A stretch of DNA of 64,000 nt from Chiua virens (taxonomy: Eukaryota > Basidiomycota > Agaricomycetes > Boletales > Boletaceae): positions 2,418,001-2,482,000 of the forward strand of contig JAHNUO010000001.1 of NCBI GenBank assembly GCA_019787685.1, in the 5' to 3' direction. The notes beneath the pieces were generated by a model, which saw only the letters and a list, made by a program, of their open reading frames with translations, was not told where the DNA came from and searched no databases. The stretch's first letter is position 1, and each line of letters starts with the position of its first letter. The position numbers and the translations under genes are program-made. This document shows positions 35,501-46,257 of this stretch, one piece after another.

Positions 35501-37674
35501 CTTCTGCTCATGCCATCTTTGATGAGAACCTGTTCCCTCGTTGTCCAGGGGCTCGGCCTCACAGGCCGGTAAGCAGTGTACCACGCAACCCACCTCCTCA
35601 TCATGACCATCACTCTGAACCAGAGGATTTCTCCTCTGATGAGTCTGATGCACCTCAACGTGCTCCTCATCATCCTGTCATACGACCAGAAACACCAATG
35701 CAACTGGAACGCCCGGAAACACCGGAAGCACCGGAAGCACCGGAACACTTGCAAGAAACACCACCACCTCCAGTGACCCCTCCTTGTGCTCCTAGACTAC
35801 CTCCAGCAGCCCCTCCAGCTTTACCACGTCGCAGTGAAAGGATTAAAAACCCTCCTAGACGACCTGGGAATGTCTATGGAGAACAGAGACACCCTTTGAA
35901 ACAACTCAAAGAAATTGAGAGGAAATCACGCTGGAAAGAGATGATTGGTGAATCATCGAGCACTCCACATGAACCTGCAACACCAGACATCCCTGGTGGC
36001 CTCCCACCCTCACCAACTCTGTCAGAAGATGATGTAGAACGCCTGACCAGGGAAGGGGGAGATGCTTTATTGCATTATCTATGTGCTCATGCAGTTCCAC
36101 TCGGAAACTCTGGAATGACCAAAGTCAACTATAGAGACTGGTCATACCGTGACATACTTAAGCTCCCTCACCAAGAGCAAAAGCTCTGGCATAAAGCTTG
36201 TGAGGAAGAGCTACAAATTATGAAAGATCGCAAAGTCTTTGAAGTCACAGACCGTCCACCCAACCGAAAGGTTATAAAAAATAGATGGGTGTTTGATGTC
36301 AAAACAGATGGTCGCAAGAAAGCCCGCCTAGTTGCCAAAGGCTTCTCACAGGTGGAAGGGCTTGACTTTGATGAGATCTTCAGCCCAGTTGTACGCTTTG
36401 AGACAGTGCGATGCATGCTTGCTCTATCTGCTCTCAATGATTGGCACATATCAGGACTTGATGTCTGATCTGCCTTCCTATATGGAATACTGGAAGAGGA
36501 ACTCTACATGGAGTTTCCTGAAGGGTTTGTGCCTCCCAACTCAAAAGGCAAAGTCCTCCGACTACTCCGAGCCATCTATGGCTTAAAACAGGCAGGTTTA
36601 GCCTGGTGGAGATCTTTAGATCAGTCGATGCAGGCACTAGGCTTCAAGCGACTTAGAACAGATGCTGGCCTCTTTATCTATCGCAATGGAAAAGATATCG
36701 TCCTAGCGATTATCTACGTAGACGACGCCCTCTTCTGCGGACCCAGTAAAGCTTTAGTAGATAAGCTAAAGGCCGCATTCATGAAGAAGTGGGAATGCCA
36801 TGATCTGGGTGAAACACATGAATTCCTCAGAATGAATATACGTCGAGAAGGTCATAGGATCCTCATAGACCAAGTCTCATACCTCGACAAAGTGCTTGAG
36901 CGCTTTAGCATGACAAATGCCAAGCCTGCTTGTACTCCCTTACCGCAGGGATATTACCCAGCGAAGAATGATGCCTCTGTCAATTTAGAGTTGCGGACGC
37001 GCTTCCAGACAGTGATAGGCTCATTAATATATCTTATGATTGGCACACGACCGGATATTGCCTATGCTGTAACGCAACTGGCTAGACAATCCGCAAATCC
37101 TTCACAGGAGCACCTTGATAAGGCCCTGTATATATGCCGTTACTTAGCCGGCACTCGTGATTATTCACTTGTGTTTGATGAATCTTCTGGCAAAGGGATT
37201 ATTGCCTTCACTGATTCTGACTGGGGTCAAGATAAGATTACCGGTCACTCTCAGACTGGCTTTTATATGAAGCTAGCCAATGGTGTTTTCCTATGGAATT
37301 CACACCTACAGAAAACCACAGCCCTCTCTTCTACAGAAGCTGAGTACATGGCTCTGAGTGATTGTTCTCGCCAGGCTGTATGGATTTTTCAAATGATGGA
37401 AGAACTCGGATACCATCTAAAACCAATCCCGATCTGTGGTGACAATCAGGGATCGCTATTTATAGCTCAGAACCCAGTCACTGAAAAGCGTTCCAAACAC
37501 ATCCACATCCGCTACCATTTTGTACGAGATGCAGTGATGATTTACAAACAAGTAGAGCTACTTTATGTCCCTGGAGATGACAATCCAGCGGATATGTTCA
37601 CTAAGAACCTTGGACATGTCAAGTTCGAGAAGTTTTGCTCCTTGCTTGGTTTGGAGTTTTACTCGCCAGCCTAA
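32510..37674 (+). pseudogene. Copia gag-pol reading frame, three breaks
   Basis: Gag begins at ATG 32510 (MSSNTLNNISKLNGSNYCRW). The frame shifts near 32686-32690, then TAA at 33079-33081 and TGA at 36466-36468 interrupt it; otherwise it is one frame to 37674. Domains in order: a Gly/Arg-rich gag tail without a visible CCHC knuckle, aspartic protease (LLDSGASSHF near 33940), a spacer very rich in TTCCG/CGGAA, GAG-pre-integrase HHCC region (IHRRLGH, CPGCELGK), integrase core (HSDL, SDAGGEF, GRAERL), a Pro-rich linker, RT (RLVAKGFSQ, AIYGLKQAG, YVDD near 36718) and RNase H (DSDWGQD, LSSTEAEYMAL, DNQGS, HIHIRYHFVRD). The TGA at 36466 falls in the conserved RT segment between LDV and SAFLYG. The copy cannot make full Gag-Pol. 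Confidence 0.9.
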
Positions 37675-37721
37675 CAGCTTGTGTGAAAGTCCTTTCTTAT
37701 GCCTGAAGTGTCTGCGTACAC

Positions 37722-37735
37722 AAGGCAAGGGGGAG
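37722..37735 (+). other. Copia polypurine tract
   Basis: AAGGCAAGGGGGAG ends directly at the right LTR and should prime plus-strand DNA synthesis. Confidence 0.85.
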
Positions 37736-38104
37736 TGTTGGAATATGTATAAACTGTTCCGACCGTTCTGGGTAGTTCCCGCGCTTCCGAGGCTTCCGCT
37801 TCCGGAAGTTCCGAGGTTCCTGCGCTCTGGAAGTACCGGAACGACTATAGACTTATTGTAGTACCTTAGGCACTACAATACAATTAGTTACAATCATCAA
37901 TGCAGTACCATTACTCCTCACTACAGGTACAGCATAGCATTACAGTAGATATATAAACATGTTCTACTGTATATACAGAACAAAAAATCTTCTCTCTCTC
38001 CATCCTCCACAATATTGTCTTGAGCTCCACCATCAGGTAAGTCACCAGAGCAGTGACTCTGCCCTCGGGACAACCGGGTCCTTTGGAACCGGTCTGTTCT
38101 AACA
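37736..38104 (+). repeat. Copia right LTR
   Basis: 369 bp, TGTTGGAATATG to GTTCTAACA, with no difference from the left LTR that I can find by eye. It is followed by the target duplicate AACTG at 38105-38109. Confidence 0.95.
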
Positions 38105-38516
38105 AACTGCTGGTCGGAGGCTGTAAGCCTCATGGATCAGCCCGCGGGCGGCGTCCTTGAACAGCTTTCTTGTTGCAGTTGCGACCCCCGAAATACCCGT
38201 TGCATTCTTTTCGTACAGCCCAGGGTTCGCATGATTGGAGTTTCCTGAAACGCTCGTTAAAGGTGCGCTTATGAATCGTCTTTCACTTACCCATGATTTC
38301 CGCAGCTGCACTCCGCAGTGCGTCTAGACAATTCTCTTGTGAGATGGACCACTTTGTGCACATGACCACGCCCTTGATCTTCTCTCTGGCCCGTGCAGTA
38401 ATCCGTTCGACTTCGGCAGGAGTAGGGGCCAGGCTAGGTGTTGGCAGCGCTGTCGAGGCCGCTGGTGGTCGTGCTTGGGATGGATCTGAAGGGATTAGTG
38501 TTGGTTCCATCCCCGG

Positions 38517-38936
38517 CTGCGGTGGAAAATCAGCCTGATTTCACTGTGAAGGAAAAGAGCTTCACGTTGGACGTGGGGGCCGGCCCAGCCGGGTTAGTTG
38601 GTGTTGGCATCGTTGAGAAGGGTACGTCCGTCCCAGCCTGCAGTAGAAAATCAGTCTGATTTCATTATGAAGGAAATGACCTTCACATTGAACGCAGGGG
38701 CCGGGTTAGTCATCGATGGCACAGTTGTGCAGGGTACGTCCATAGTAGTCTGAAGGAAAAAGTTAGTCTGGTTTGATTGTGAAGGAAATGATCTTCACAT
38801 CGAACACAGAGGCCAGGTTAGTCATCAACGGCGCAGTTGAGAATGGTACGTCCATGGTGGTCTGCAGGAGAACATTAGTGTCTCATTTTATTGTGAAGAA
38901 AACAAAATTCACATTGAATATCCCCGCAGTGACGAC
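38517..38936 (-). repeat. Tandem duplication of an exon-intron unit in the DUF6532 gene
   Basis: Four intron copies of about 55-74 bp alternate with three exon copies on the minus strand. The exons are 38861-38808 and 38749-38696 (54 bp each, TTMDVPFSTAPLMTNLAS and TTMDVPCTTVPSMTNPAP) and one from 38637 (AGTDVPFSTMPTPTNPAG). The unit length is about 110-120 bp. Introns share CTTCACA(A/G)T and end CAG. The donor dinucleotide changes from GT (38807) to GC (38695) to AC in the successive copies. Confidence 0.75.
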
Positions 38937-39566
38937 CTTGCAATGGACACGCTCATTCCGGTTGTCGTGCGCATAAGCAGGCGCGAACCGCATACTCGGT
39001 ACCACATATGGGGCTATATCGGCGCGGAGGCTACGCAACGACGCTGGCGCTCGGCTGCTCAAACGCAACGCACGGCTTCGAATAGGACTGTATATTGCAG
39101 GTTGGTCTGCCAAGTAACCCATGGGATATGTTGGGATGGGAGCGTATAGAGGATATTCTGGAGCGGAAGTGCCAGCGTGTACAGGGCCATATGATGGCAT
39201 TGAGGGATCGATGACAGAATAGGATGGCGGATAACTTGCGTCGGACGGCTGCGTAGACGAGCATGCTATCATAATAGGAGGATTTGAGCGATATTTGAGC
39301 TGTTCTGACAACAGGTCCAAACCTGTGGAATACATAGACTGGGATGGGAACGAGGCAGGATATGGTGGGGGATATTGGTTGGACGGAATGGTAGGATCCA
39401 GAAACCTCTCAGCGAATAGCTGGGATCCAGCTGAATTGCCCGTCGCCAACTGGTCTCACAGAGCATGGTGGGATGTCGGAGGCGCATTGATGGATTGCTC
39501 TCCCGCATAGGCGTATGGATTTGATAGCGTTACACGTCGTCGATTGGTGTCAGAGCGGGTAGTCAT

Positions 39567-39877
39567 GCTCACTAGTTACTGTAGATGATGGGGTACACTG
39601 TGACTTAACTACCTCCTTTTATCTCCCTTATTCACGATGTTTCCGTGCTGATGTGAAGTCTGCAACTAGTAGCATCGGGGGGTCTCGACAACGCAAGTAA
39701 AGGGAGCCAAGTACAAAGTACATAATCACATAATCACATATGTACTACAGATCGAGAAGAACCATAAGGACATCGTTTGTCGTATGTAAAGGGCTGTGGA
39801 TGAACGAGTCAGTGCAATTCAAATATCCAAAAGGAATTATCACGCACCAGAAATACGACGACTGGTACCTCACAGCC
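39567..39877. other. Intergenic between two minus-strand genes
   Basis: This 311 bp stretch should hold the DUF6532 promoter. It includes a short direct repeat CATAATCACATAATCACATA near 39720-39740. No gene is seen. Confidence 0.4.
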
Positions 39878-40573
39878 TCATTCCACGGTCACCTCACCGT
39901 TCGGGATCCCTAGATCTTTACCGAAGCGCACGGGGTCTTCGGCAACTCTGGCCTCATCCTGACAATCCTCGAATTCAACGTTTAATCCCCGCCTCTTTGC
40001 ACGCTCTATCATCAGGGAGAGCTCCATGACTTCGCGATCCGTTTCGCGAGCCGCATGTGGCACCTGATTCCTGTAGAACAACGCATCTTCCGTGAGGTGT
40101 TCCAGCCCTCGATCCGTGTACAGACTGAGCCAGTAGCGAAATTCTGACCCATCCAGGATGTTCGCAGCCTCAAGGTGCTGCAGGACTTCCTCCTGCGAAA
40201 GGACCCTGCGTTTCGCTACTTCGAGGTCCCAGGTAGCAACGAGGAGCTGTAGGCGGCTCCTTTCCGCCGATGCATACTTCTCGAACACGACACCACGGAG
40301 TACATTATCAGGCAAGGCATCAACGCCTCGCAAGAAAATTTCCAAGGCCTGCAGGTGGTTTATGAGTATTACCAAATGACAAAAGGGTATATTGTAACTT
40401 ACCTCCAATGGCCCCACTTTCTCACCAATGAATTGATCGCAAGGGCCACGGTGTTGGGAAAACATTGCATGAGGATGGTTGTGGGCGGGATTCTTCCATG
40501 GCCCAGGGCACTTGGAATAAAGGGGGAAACGAGTGGGGAGATCCTGAATTTGGGGGCGAGACACAAGTTCCAT
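39878..40573 (-). CDS. Uncharacterised protein, two exons
   Basis: I do not recognise it. ATG at 40573 gives MELVSRPQIQDLPTRFPLYS, with Cys, His and Pro-rich sequence to KVGPLE, where a GTAAGT donor lies near 40400. The acceptor is probably the CAG before ALEIFLRGVDALPDNVLRG near 40350. The second exon is helical and charged (ERSRLQLLVATWDLEVAKRR, YWLSLYTDRGLEHLTEDAL, RETDREVMELSLMIERAKRR) and stops at 39878. Spliced length is about 215 residues. It sits in the transposon island between the DUF6532 pseudogene and repeat copy C, so it may be a fragment of a larger family member. Confidence 0.4.
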   Translation of the reverse strand: MELVSRPQIQDLPTRFPLYSKCPGPWKNPAHNHPHAMFSQHRGPCDQFIGEKVGPLEVSYNIPFCHLVILINHLQALEIFLRGVDALPDNVLRGVVFEKYASAERSRLQLLVATWDLEVAKRRVLSQEEVLQHLEAANILDGSEFRYWLSLYTDRGLEHLTEDALFYRNQVPHAARETDREVMELSLMIERAKRRGLNVEFEDCQDEARVAEDPVRFGKDLGIPNGEVTVE

Positions 40574-40897
40574 GGAATCGCTCGGATTGTTGCAGTATGA
40601 GTTGGAGAAGGGGAGGCGGAGTTTTAAAATCCAGAGTGACTGTCAGCGAGCACAGCAATCCCTGCTCGCTGCTGATTCGCGCCATCGACGCTCCATCAAC
40701 ACGGTCTGGACCCAACAGCACTCCAGAAAACTGCCTACCCCGTTTCTGTTGGAATGACTCTGCAGGTGAGTAACATCACGCCTCACGGTCTTCCTGACAT
40801 TTCGAGTAACAGTACTAAAGTTTAATGCCTGCCAGCACCACTGTTCTCGGCGCCATCAGCAATCTCCCTCAGGCTAACGATTCTTGGACAATCCATA

Positions 40898-41175
40898 GGG
40901 TTGGCTTTGCGCCGCTCATGGTTTGACCTTCTCTCAGAGGACTGACTTTGCGTCGTCCCTCAGAACGCTCTTGGACTTTATGTCCATCGAGTCGCCCCGT
41001 CTCCATCTCGTTTGCGTGACAGTGGGGTTAAAGACTCCTGGAGTGCCCCCTCTTCCATCCTTACGGTCTCCTCAGCGGTCTCCATTCACTTACTTTCAAG
41101 TTGGGATCATGCATGTCAGGTGTGTACTCTAAGTCCGGCCTGTTCAAATTCAACATATCTACGTAGCTGAAGTAG
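40898..41175 (+). repeat. Dispersed repeat, copy C
   Basis: Close copy of 31008-31330: GGTTGGCTTTGCGCCGCTC, CAGAGGACTGACTTTGCG, CTCTTGGACTTTATGTCC, GTGGGGTTAAAGACTCC and an end near GTAGCTGAAGTAGG. It has no open frame of interest. Same orientation as copy B, opposite to copy A. Confidence 0.8.
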
Positions 41176-41949
41176 GTTCTCCGGAAGCGCCACCTATTCA
41201 CATAGTCACTGTCAGTGTAGTTCGTCCATCAGACACAGGTAAGTGTTTGATGTATACATATCAATTGTCCCCATTAATCATTATTATAAGGGATACCTAC
41301 GAATTTATTTGGTGCGAATGCGGAGGTTCTCCCTTGGACGCTCTACACATTCGGGACTCGTCAGTGGGTCATCTGTACTCGAGTGAGTATCAAGCCGACA
41401 CTTTCTCGGCTTGGAAAAAGCTTACCTGGGTTCTCTTTTCGCCAAGCCACGACCTTCTTGGCCCACCGCCAGAATCCTCCTGTGGCCTCTTTGTAGGTCT
41501 GCCTAGTCCAATAATGGAAGAGGACCACCCGCCTATCCATGCATCCCGCCTGCGAAAGCGTTCGAGCAACCACCGATGTGAGTTCAAAGCTGGTCATCCA
41601 AACAACGACCACCCGCGTTGACTCTTTTTGCAAGAAGCCCTGCACTGCCTGAGCACAAGCTCGTTTCGACCGAAGGATATTGAAATGCAAGGCTAGGTGC
41701 GTCAACTTATCAAGGTTGGCGAAGCCGATGGGACAGCCCTTCCATGCAGTCTCGAAGGGTGAGAGGTGCAGATGAGTTAAGTGGCCAAATACCTCGAACT
41801 TGGGTAAGTGAAATACGGTGCAGTCCGAGAAAGCTGCTAAGGAGATATACATGTGCCTCAGGTTCTTGAGGTCGTTCAGAGGCTCGAAGAGAAGATTCGT
41901 ATTGGGATCCATGCGGAGATGGTAGCCAAATCGCATCTCCAGCGAGGTG

Positions 41950-42447
41950 TGTTACGGTAGTTCCGGGTAGGACCTAGCGTAGCCGCAAAAGCGCCAAGTA
42001 CCAAGTGGCTGCGATAACTCAAACAACCACCACTTGATACGTGGTGCGCTGATGAGTTGAACGAGGAGTTCTGGTCAGCGGATTGCTACCAGAGAGACGA
42101 GTGAAAACTCAGGCGTTGCTGAGAGTTGTCCTGGTGGGAATCTATACCCGAGGGACGGTCGAGGGTCGAGGGTTGACTGCTTGGAGTCCGAGTGTTGGGT
42201 CAAGGGACAACGAGAGAAGTCCCTGGTCGAGTGGTCACAAGGAAGTGTCCGAGTGGAGCAGTGATACTCAGCTAGTATTGCGGAGATCAAGACTGGGGTA
42301 CAGGAGTATCGCTGCGAGGTATTTATACTACAAGAACTGCGCACGGACCAAGTAACTAAAAGAGGGAGGCCAGAAGAGCAGAAGGGTAAAAGGCCAAAAG
42401 GAGTGCGCAGTAAACCAAAAGAGGGAATCGTACGATGCGAAGGCAAC
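41950..42447 (-). repeat. Outer Gypsy LTR, first part
   Basis: Starts TGTTACGGTAGTTCCGGG after AGGTG and ends AAGGCAAC, where the younger chromovirus is inserted. It continues at 50865-51139. Together they make a 773 bp LTR of the same family as the inserted element, with no internal region of its own (solo LTR). Confidence 0.9.
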
Positions 42448-43140
42448 TGTTACGGTAGTTCCGGGTAGGACCTAGCATAGCCGCAAAAGCGCCAAGTACC
42501 AAGTGGCTGCGATAACTCAAACAACCACCACTTGATACGTGGTGCGCTGATGAGTCAAACAAGGAGTTCTGGTCAGCGGATTGCTACCAGAGAGACGAGT
42601 GAAAACTCAGGCGTTGCTGAGAGTTGTCCTTGTGGGAATCTATACCCGAGGGACGGTCGAGGGTCGAGGGTTGACTGCTTGGAGTCCGAGTGTTGGGTCA
42701 AGGGACAACGAGAGAAGTCCCTGGTCGAGTGGTCACAAGGAAGTGTCCGAGTGGAGCAGTGATACTCAGCTAGTATTGCGGAGATCAAGACTAGGGTACA
42801 GGAGTATCGATGCGAGGTATTTATACCACGAGAACTGCGCACGGACCAAGTAACTAAAAGAGGTAGGCCAGAAGAGCGGAAGGGCCAAAGGGCCAAAAGA
42901 AGTGCGCAGTAAACCAAAAGGGAAATCGTACGATGCGAAGGCAACGGACGATGACGAAAATGAAATGACAAATGCGAAGCCATCGGATGATGACGAGAAA
43001 AGAAGAACGTAAGCACTCGGGTAATGCCGGTGCGGAGATACAAGCGAGACAAGGAAAGCGTACGGATGAACGTACGAGGATACCTAGGTATCGAGTGTAG
43101 TGAAGAAGTACGAGAAAGACAAAAGAAAGAAATTGTAACA
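42448..43140 (-). repeat. Chromovirus 3' LTR
   Basis: 693 bp, TGTTAC to GTAACA as read on the plus strand. It has one unit of the 40 bp U3 repeat where the 5' LTR has two. Most base differences from the 5' LTR are CpG transitions. Confidence 0.95.
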
Positions 43141-43154
43141 TTACCCCCGGAGTA
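43141..43154 (-). other. Chromovirus polypurine tract
   Basis: On the minus strand the sequence ACTCCGGGGGTAA runs directly into the 3' LTR and is the expected place for plus-strand priming. Confidence 0.6.
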
Positions 43155-46100
43155 CGATCAAAGCACCAAGCGAAGATCATCTCTAGAAATCGAACGCATC
43201 ACGGACAGGACTGCCGGTGATATTGGCATAACCCTCATCGTCGATGGGGTCATCACATGGGGAGACCGAGCGTCGGTCAGGAGATGCGGAACGCTGTCGC
43301 GCATGGCGGCGGGCTCGTTGAGGTGGGGGTATAGGGAGTACGGAGCGGCCATTGCGGCGTGACGCAGAAGACGAGTTCGTCGAGGAGGACGACGAGGAGG
43401 GGATAGCGGGGTGAGGCGAGCGTCGGGTCCAGGTATTTCCGGTGGCCACGGGAGTAAGCCGGTTGGCAAGGGGGATGCGAGTGCGTACCCGAGGAGGTCG
43501 TCCAGGGCAGCGGGACTGGATATGTCCGGGGGCCCAGGTGAGGCAGATGGGGCACTGGTACATGGGGCACTCGACGCGGACGTGGCCGAGTTTCCTGCAT
43601 TCGAAGCAGGCTTCGTGGTAGCGGGGGTGATCGTCGGGGAGGGATACCTGACCGGTCCGAAACATCTGTTCTGCTTCGGCTCGGTTGCAAGCGAGCATCT
43701 CTTCCTCAGTGAAGGGAGAAGAGGACGCGGATGGGGTCGACGGGGCGCGAGGGGTAGGAGGTATACGACGGGCGAGGTCCGCTTGGTAGCGGTGGAGATC
43801 TTCCAGGAATTCGCCCATCTGCATTTGATGGAGGGTGTGCTCGATGTACGCGCGGATCCGGTCGTGGATTTGGCCCGTAACCGCGGAGAGGAGGTGGGAA
43901 TGACGATCTCGACCAAGGAGGTCGGACTGGACGAAGGTAAGGCGCTCGCATTGCAAGTACGCCAAATAGAGAGCGTTAAGCGGGGAGTTCAAGTCGAGGT
44001 GATGCTCGATGGGGAAGGCCATCGCGGGGTCTAGGATGAGTTCGCGCATGCGGCGAAAGTACGCGGGGGTCGAAGAAGAGGAACGGATGGTATGAGAATG
44101 GTAAGGCAGATCTACTGCTTGGAGAGGAGAATGAACGTGACTAGGGCGCTCAGTAGGAACAGGCCATTGAGGAGGAGCTCCCCATCCTGCGGAGGCAACT
44201 GCTGAAACAGCTGGAGAAGGGGGTCGGGTTGACTCGGAGAGGGAGGACTCGGTGGAGAGGGTGGATACATTGGAGGCCAGCGTCGCAGGTGGTGGAAGAG
44301 GAACGTGAGGGATTGACGCAGTAGGGGTGAATACGGGGACCGGGTGAATGATTTCATTCTCGAAGTCGGGGGTAGAGCAAGAGCGATAGGTCATGACCGC
44401 TTTGACAGAGACTGGTGGAGGAGGTCGAAGTGGGGACTGCGGTGGTCTAGGTGGTGGTTTTAGGGGAAAATCCTTGGGATGGGTCCGCTTATAAGCGTCG
44501 ACCGTTTCCTTGGCGTTCCCTAGGTTGGATTCGGGTTCCCAAGAGTCGTCAGAGGCAGAGTATCCTTTCCATCGGATCAGGAACTTGCGGTTATGCGGGT
44601 TCCGCGTGTGGCGTAGAATCCGTTCAATTTCGTATTCCTCTTCTCCGGCGATAAGGTCTGGTGGTGGTTTCAGGAAATTTGGTCCGTAGGTTTCTGTTTC
44701 GCGATAGGGCGATAACAGCGAAGCGTGGAAGACCGGGTGGATCTTCCAGGTTTTGGGAAGGCGGAGTCGGTAAGTGAGCGGAGAGAGGACTTCCGTGATG
44801 GAGAAGGGTCCTTCTTGGCGAGATGCGAGTTTCGGGGAGATGAGTTCCCGTTTCAGGTTGCGGGCTTCGAGCCAGACTTGGTCTCCTTTGGCAAACGGTT
44901 TGAATTTGCGGAAGGATCGAGCTTTCATGGCTTGACGAGCAAGTTCGTGAGCGGCGAGAGCTTCGTCGCGGGCTGCGGACAAGACGTCTAGGCGCTCTTT
45001 GACGGCAGGGAGGTTGGTTTCGGAGATGATCGTGGGTAGGGGACGGGGTTCATATCCCATCATCAAGAAGAACGGCGACTTGCCGGTGACGGAGTGAGGG
45101 CGGTGGTTATGCGCGAATTCGGCCATAGGGAGTAAGTCGGCCCATTTCTCCGGGTTGTTTTGGCAATACATTCGGAGATAGGTCTCGACTTCTTGGTTGA
45201 CTCGTTCCGTCTCACCATCGGATTGGGGATGGTAGGCGGTGGATAGGGAGAGGCGGTAACCGATAAGCCGGGAGAGTTCTTTTGCAAAGGCAGAAGCAAA
45301 CTGCGGGCCTCGGTCGGAGATGATTTTGTCGTAGAGGCCGAATCGGGTGTAAACTTTGTGGAAAAAGAGGCAGGCTATACCTGCGGAGTCGGCGGTTTTT
45401 ACAGTGGGGCAAAGAATTACCCCCTTTGTAAGGCCGTGGTCGACCACGACCATGAGGGAATCATAGCCCTCCGCAGACGTCAGTAGATCGGTAATGAGAT
45501 CCACGGAGATGTTCTGGAAGGGACGAGAGCATGCGGAGGGGATTGGGGACAGAGGAGGGGTGGTCGGGTGGGTGTTGACCTTGTGTTGCTGGCAGGCAGC
45601 GCAGCCGGAGACGTAGGAGCGGACGAAGGAAGCAAGACCCGGCCACCAGAATTCGGCGGCAACGAGTTGGCGAGTTTTCAAGTAGCCGGGGTGTCCGGCG
45701 GAGTGGGAATCGTGGTGTCGGGCAACGATTTGCTGCCGGAGTTCAAGGTCAGGAGGTACATAGACGCGGCCCTGGTAGGTCAGGATACCGGCATTGTATT
45801 TCCAGTCGGAGAGACAGGCGTGGAAGGACGAGGGGAGACCGCCATCCATGGCGTTGAGGGTGTCCAAGACCAGGGGGTCAGTCGCCGAAGACTTGGCGAT
45901 GAGGGATTGTAGGTCTGTGGTTACGAGGTTCACGAATACGTCGTCAGGGAGGAGGGTGACGTTTTCGTTGTCAGAGTCAGAGGTAATATGGTCTGGACGG
46001 CGGGAGAGCGCGTCTGGACCGTCAAGGAGTTTGCCGGGGACGTGGGAGAACGTCAAGTCAAAGTCGGCGAGGTCGAGTAACCAACGGGCTTGCCGCCGGT

Positions 46101-46257
46101 TCAGGTTCTGGGGCTGACGGAAGTACGTCAGGTTCTTGTGGTCTGAGAAGACCGTGACTGGGTGTGCGCTTCCCCGAAGGTGATGGCGCCAAGCCTTGAG
46201 AGACCGGATGACTGCTAGGAGTTCGCGGTCGTAAATGTCGTAGTTCCTTTCCGCAGC

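Larger units (their letters stand above)
31799..38104 (+). mobile_element. Ty1/Copia LTR retrotransposon, full length, 6306 bp
   Basis: It has two 369 bp LTRs that look identical, a 5 bp target duplication AACTG (31794-31798 and 38105-38109), a primer site directly after the left LTR, a purine tract directly before the right LTR, and gag-protease-integrase-RT-RNase H in Copia order. The identical LTRs mean recent insertion, yet the coding frame has three breaks. It is inserted in the conserved domain of the DUF6532 gene, in the opposite orientation. Confidence 0.95.
31315..39566 (-). pseudogene. DUF6532-type gene split by a Copia element
   Basis: The start MTTRSDTNRRRVTLSNPYAY at 39566 is typical of these expanded agaricomycete genes of unknown function. 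The Pro/Ser/Tyr-rich N-terminal exon has an in-frame TGA at 39456-39458 (HAL-DQLATG). Small duplicated exons follow (38861-38808, 38749-38696, from 38637), then an exon with AEVERITARAREKIKGVVM. The conserved domain begins RKLFKDAARGLIHEAYSLRP at about 38150. There the Copia element (31799-38104) is inserted with duplication of AACTG. The frame resumes directly on the other side (AEVEAKRSLVPQLLENDRF), and after one intron ends EHPALASVALNTVWIGNLRR ... DTLVPTSAA with TAG at 31315-31317. The gene is therefore dead by insertion, and probably by the early TGA and one lost splice donor as well. Confidence 0.8.

Noticed and set aside
42083..42355. A 90-residue frame repeated at 42083, 42581, 46391, 50260 and 55341
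   Set aside because: It is conserved only because the LTR is repeated. It crosses the TATA box and predicted mRNA start and has no homology that I recognise, so I treat it as LTR sequence and not a gene.
43411..44034. A 207-residue plus-strand frame within the chromovirus
   Set aside because: It lies opposite the C-terminal pol extension, which has clear zinc knuckles. The plus-strand reading is Gly/Glu/Val-rich shadow sequence.
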